This document shows, piece after piece, positions 63,070 through 64,000 of a DNA stretch of 64,000 bases. The position numbers were made by a program, and so were the translations under genes. The notes under the pieces were generated by a model. It saw only the letters and a list, made by a program, of their open reading frames with translations. It made no database searches and was not told the DNA's origin. How positions within the stretch are numbered: position 1 is the stretch's first letter; each line of letters begins with the position of its first letter. The stretch is from contig NZ_RBWE01000001.1 of assembly GCF_003627965.1 (NCBI RefSeq), positions 688,546 to 752,545 on the forward strand, read 5' to 3'. This DNA comes from Desulfofundulus salinus. GTDB taxonomy: Bacteria; Bacillota; Desulfotomaculia; Desulfotomaculales; Desulfovirgulaceae.

Positions 63070-63837
63070 TTGACCGATGCAGCTCTATTGTCCACGCTGG
63101 CCCTGGTGCTGGTGGCCATGCTTTTGTCTTTGTGGCAGCAGCTGCGCCTGGAGCGGGATTTGCTGGTGGGGACGGTCCGTACTTTTTTGCAGTTGCTGGC
63201 TATCGGTTATGTGCTGACCTTTGTGCTCAGGCAGGACCGCTGGTATTTTACCGCGGGGGTATTGTTGCTGATGACCCTGGTAGCCGCCCACAATGCGGCC
63301 GGAAAGGGCAAAAAGATCCCGGGGATATTCTGGCGGGTGATCCTGGCTATTGGGCTGGGGGAAGTAGTTACCCTGGGCCTGATGCTCTCACTCCACATCA
63401 TCGATGGTAGCCCCCGCTTTGTCATTCCGGTGGCGGGGATGATTGTCGGCAACGCCATGGTGGCTGCCGGCCTGGTGCTCAACCGTTTTCAAGCCGATAT
63501 CCGCCGGCAAAGGCGGGAGGTGGAAGCCGCCCTGGCCCTGGGGGCATCTCCCCGGCAGGCGGTGGAAGGCGTTCTGCAGGCGGCCGTTAAAGGGGGCATG
63601 CTGCCTACCATTGATTCTATGAAAACCGTTGGGCTGGTTACCCTGCCGGGGATGATGACCGGCTCCATCCTGGCCGGGGCCGATCCCTTGCTGGCGGTTA
63701 AGTACCAGATCATGGTTATGCTGATGCTCAGCAGCGCCACGGCCATTTCAAGCATTGCCCTGGGGTTTACTCTTTACCGGGCTTATTTCAGCAAGGCCGA
63801 GCAATTGATCATACCGGGTAATTCTTCTCGGCCGTAA
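63070..63837 (+). CDS. fetB: FetB/YbbM (UPF0014) family membrane permease
   Basis: A 255-residue protein with about seven membrane helices. Family segments are LRLERDLLVGTVRTFLQLLAIGYVL, VIPVAGMIVGNAMVAAGLVLNRF, EVEAALALGASPRQA and LVTLPGMMTGSILAGADPLLAVKYQIMVM. With the adjacent ATPase it forms an iron/metal exporter linked to oxidative stress resistance in E. coli. The TTG start follows AGAGGTG. It overlaps the convergent gene at the window end by 29 bases. Confidence 0.92.
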   Translation: MTDAALLSTLALVLVAMLLSLWQQLRLERDLLVGTVRTFLQLLAIGYVLTFVLRQDRWYFTAGVLLLMTLVAAHNAAGKGKKIPGIFWRVILAIGLGEVVTLGLMLSLHIIDGSPRFVIPVAGMIVGNAMVAAGLVLNRFQADIRRQRREVEAALALGASPRQAVEGVLQAAVKGGMLPTIDSMKTVGLVTLPGMMTGSILAGADPLLAVKYQIMVMLMLSSATAISSIALGFTLYRAYFSKAEQLIIPGNSSRP

Positions 63838-64000
63838 GCATTTCCAGCCACCGTTTTAGATAAATGGGCAGGGTAAAGTTCTTCCTGACATGTTCCCTGG
63901 CGTTTTGACCCAGCCTCTCTCCCAGGGCCGGGTCGCGTAAAATCCTCACCAGTGCCCGGGCCATTTCTCCGGTGGTGGCGGCGGCCAGCCCGGTTTGCCC
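63809..64000 (-). CDS. Glycosyltransferase family 4-like protein, C-terminal end (partial)
   Basis: The last 63 residues of a gene that begins beyond the window. The frame reads GLAAATTGEMARALVRILRD, PALGERLGQNAREHV and FTLPIYLKRWLEML, the usual end of GT-B glycosyltransferases (variable helix after the UDP-sugar site). It stops with TGA inside the 3' end of fetB. Identification rests on this C-terminal pattern only; the donor and acceptor cannot be named. Confidence 0.7.
   Translation of the reverse strand, partial: GQTGLAAATTGEMARALVRILRDPALGERLGQNAREHVRKNFTLPIYLKRWLEMLTAEKNYPV

Overview
The window looks like the chromosome of a moderately GC-rich, spore-former-type anaerobic Firmicute, most like the Peptococcaceae (Desulfotomaculum / Pelotomaculum / Desulfofundulus relatives). 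This is inferred from gene content: NifI1/NifI2-type nitrogenase genes, an Agr-type peptide system, several HD-GYP proteins, an alpha-glucan phosphorylase, a small siroheme sulfite-reductase-like protein and strong AGGAGG ribosome sites. No rRNA, tRNA or CRISPR array was found.

Layout. 1-1647: right part of an IS66 element. 1701-8230: ATPases of a urea ABC importer (urtDE) and a complete urease operon (ureABCEFGD), visibly more AT-rich than what follows. The IS66 end sits just before urtD, so urtABC are absent from the window and transport looks decapitated. 8231-18957: a nitrogen island, amtB-glnB then nifH-nifI1-nifI2-nifD-nifK-nifE-nifB-nifV. Both amtB and nifH have leaders in which ANTAR-type hairpins (hexaloops with A at 1 and G at 4) overlap intrinsic terminators; the amtB leader has a perfect sigma-A promoter followed by three such modules in series. 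No nifN is present and nifV is truncated.

The most striking observation is in nifD. The reading frame is interrupted by a single in-frame TGA (12784-12786) exactly where the P-cluster ligand Cys62 (Azotobacter numbering) should be. The rest of the gene is intact, and a GC-rich hairpin with a GGGGUC apical loop starts 9 nt after the TGA (loop 18 nt after). This is the arrangement of a bacterial selenocysteine insertion element, so the gene may encode a nitrogenase whose P-cluster is ligated by selenocysteine. A nonsense mutation or base error is the alternative.

19169-20932 is nadE. 20997-23984 (minus) is a compact Agr-like operon: membrane protein, AgrB, a 43-residue AgrD-like prepeptide missed by length cut-offs, then a membrane GGDEF/HD-GYP protein, suggesting peptide quorum sensing coupled to cyclic-di-GMP. 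24282-30856 and 38494-43800 hold parts of a MoxR/DUF58/VWA and ABC-exporter gene set. Between them are an ECF sigma/anti-sigma pair, lipoproteins with TolB-like and FG-GAP/TPR domains, and several decayed genes. This stretch contains many frameshifts and deletions.

44171-64000 carries mixed genes: an NAD-dependent epimerase; an orphan Cas3-like protein with an intact HD nuclease site but degenerate helicase motifs; a palindromic element; a HIT protein; an FMN-dependent 2-hydroxyacid oxidase; GlgP; threonine synthase; an HD-GYP protein; an M24 peptidase; a ferredoxin / siroheme protein / Cys-rich protein group; a globin fragment and a frameshifted chemoreceptor; an FtsA-like protein with beta-grasp repeats; a FetAB-type metal exporter; and the 3' end of a glycosyltransferase.
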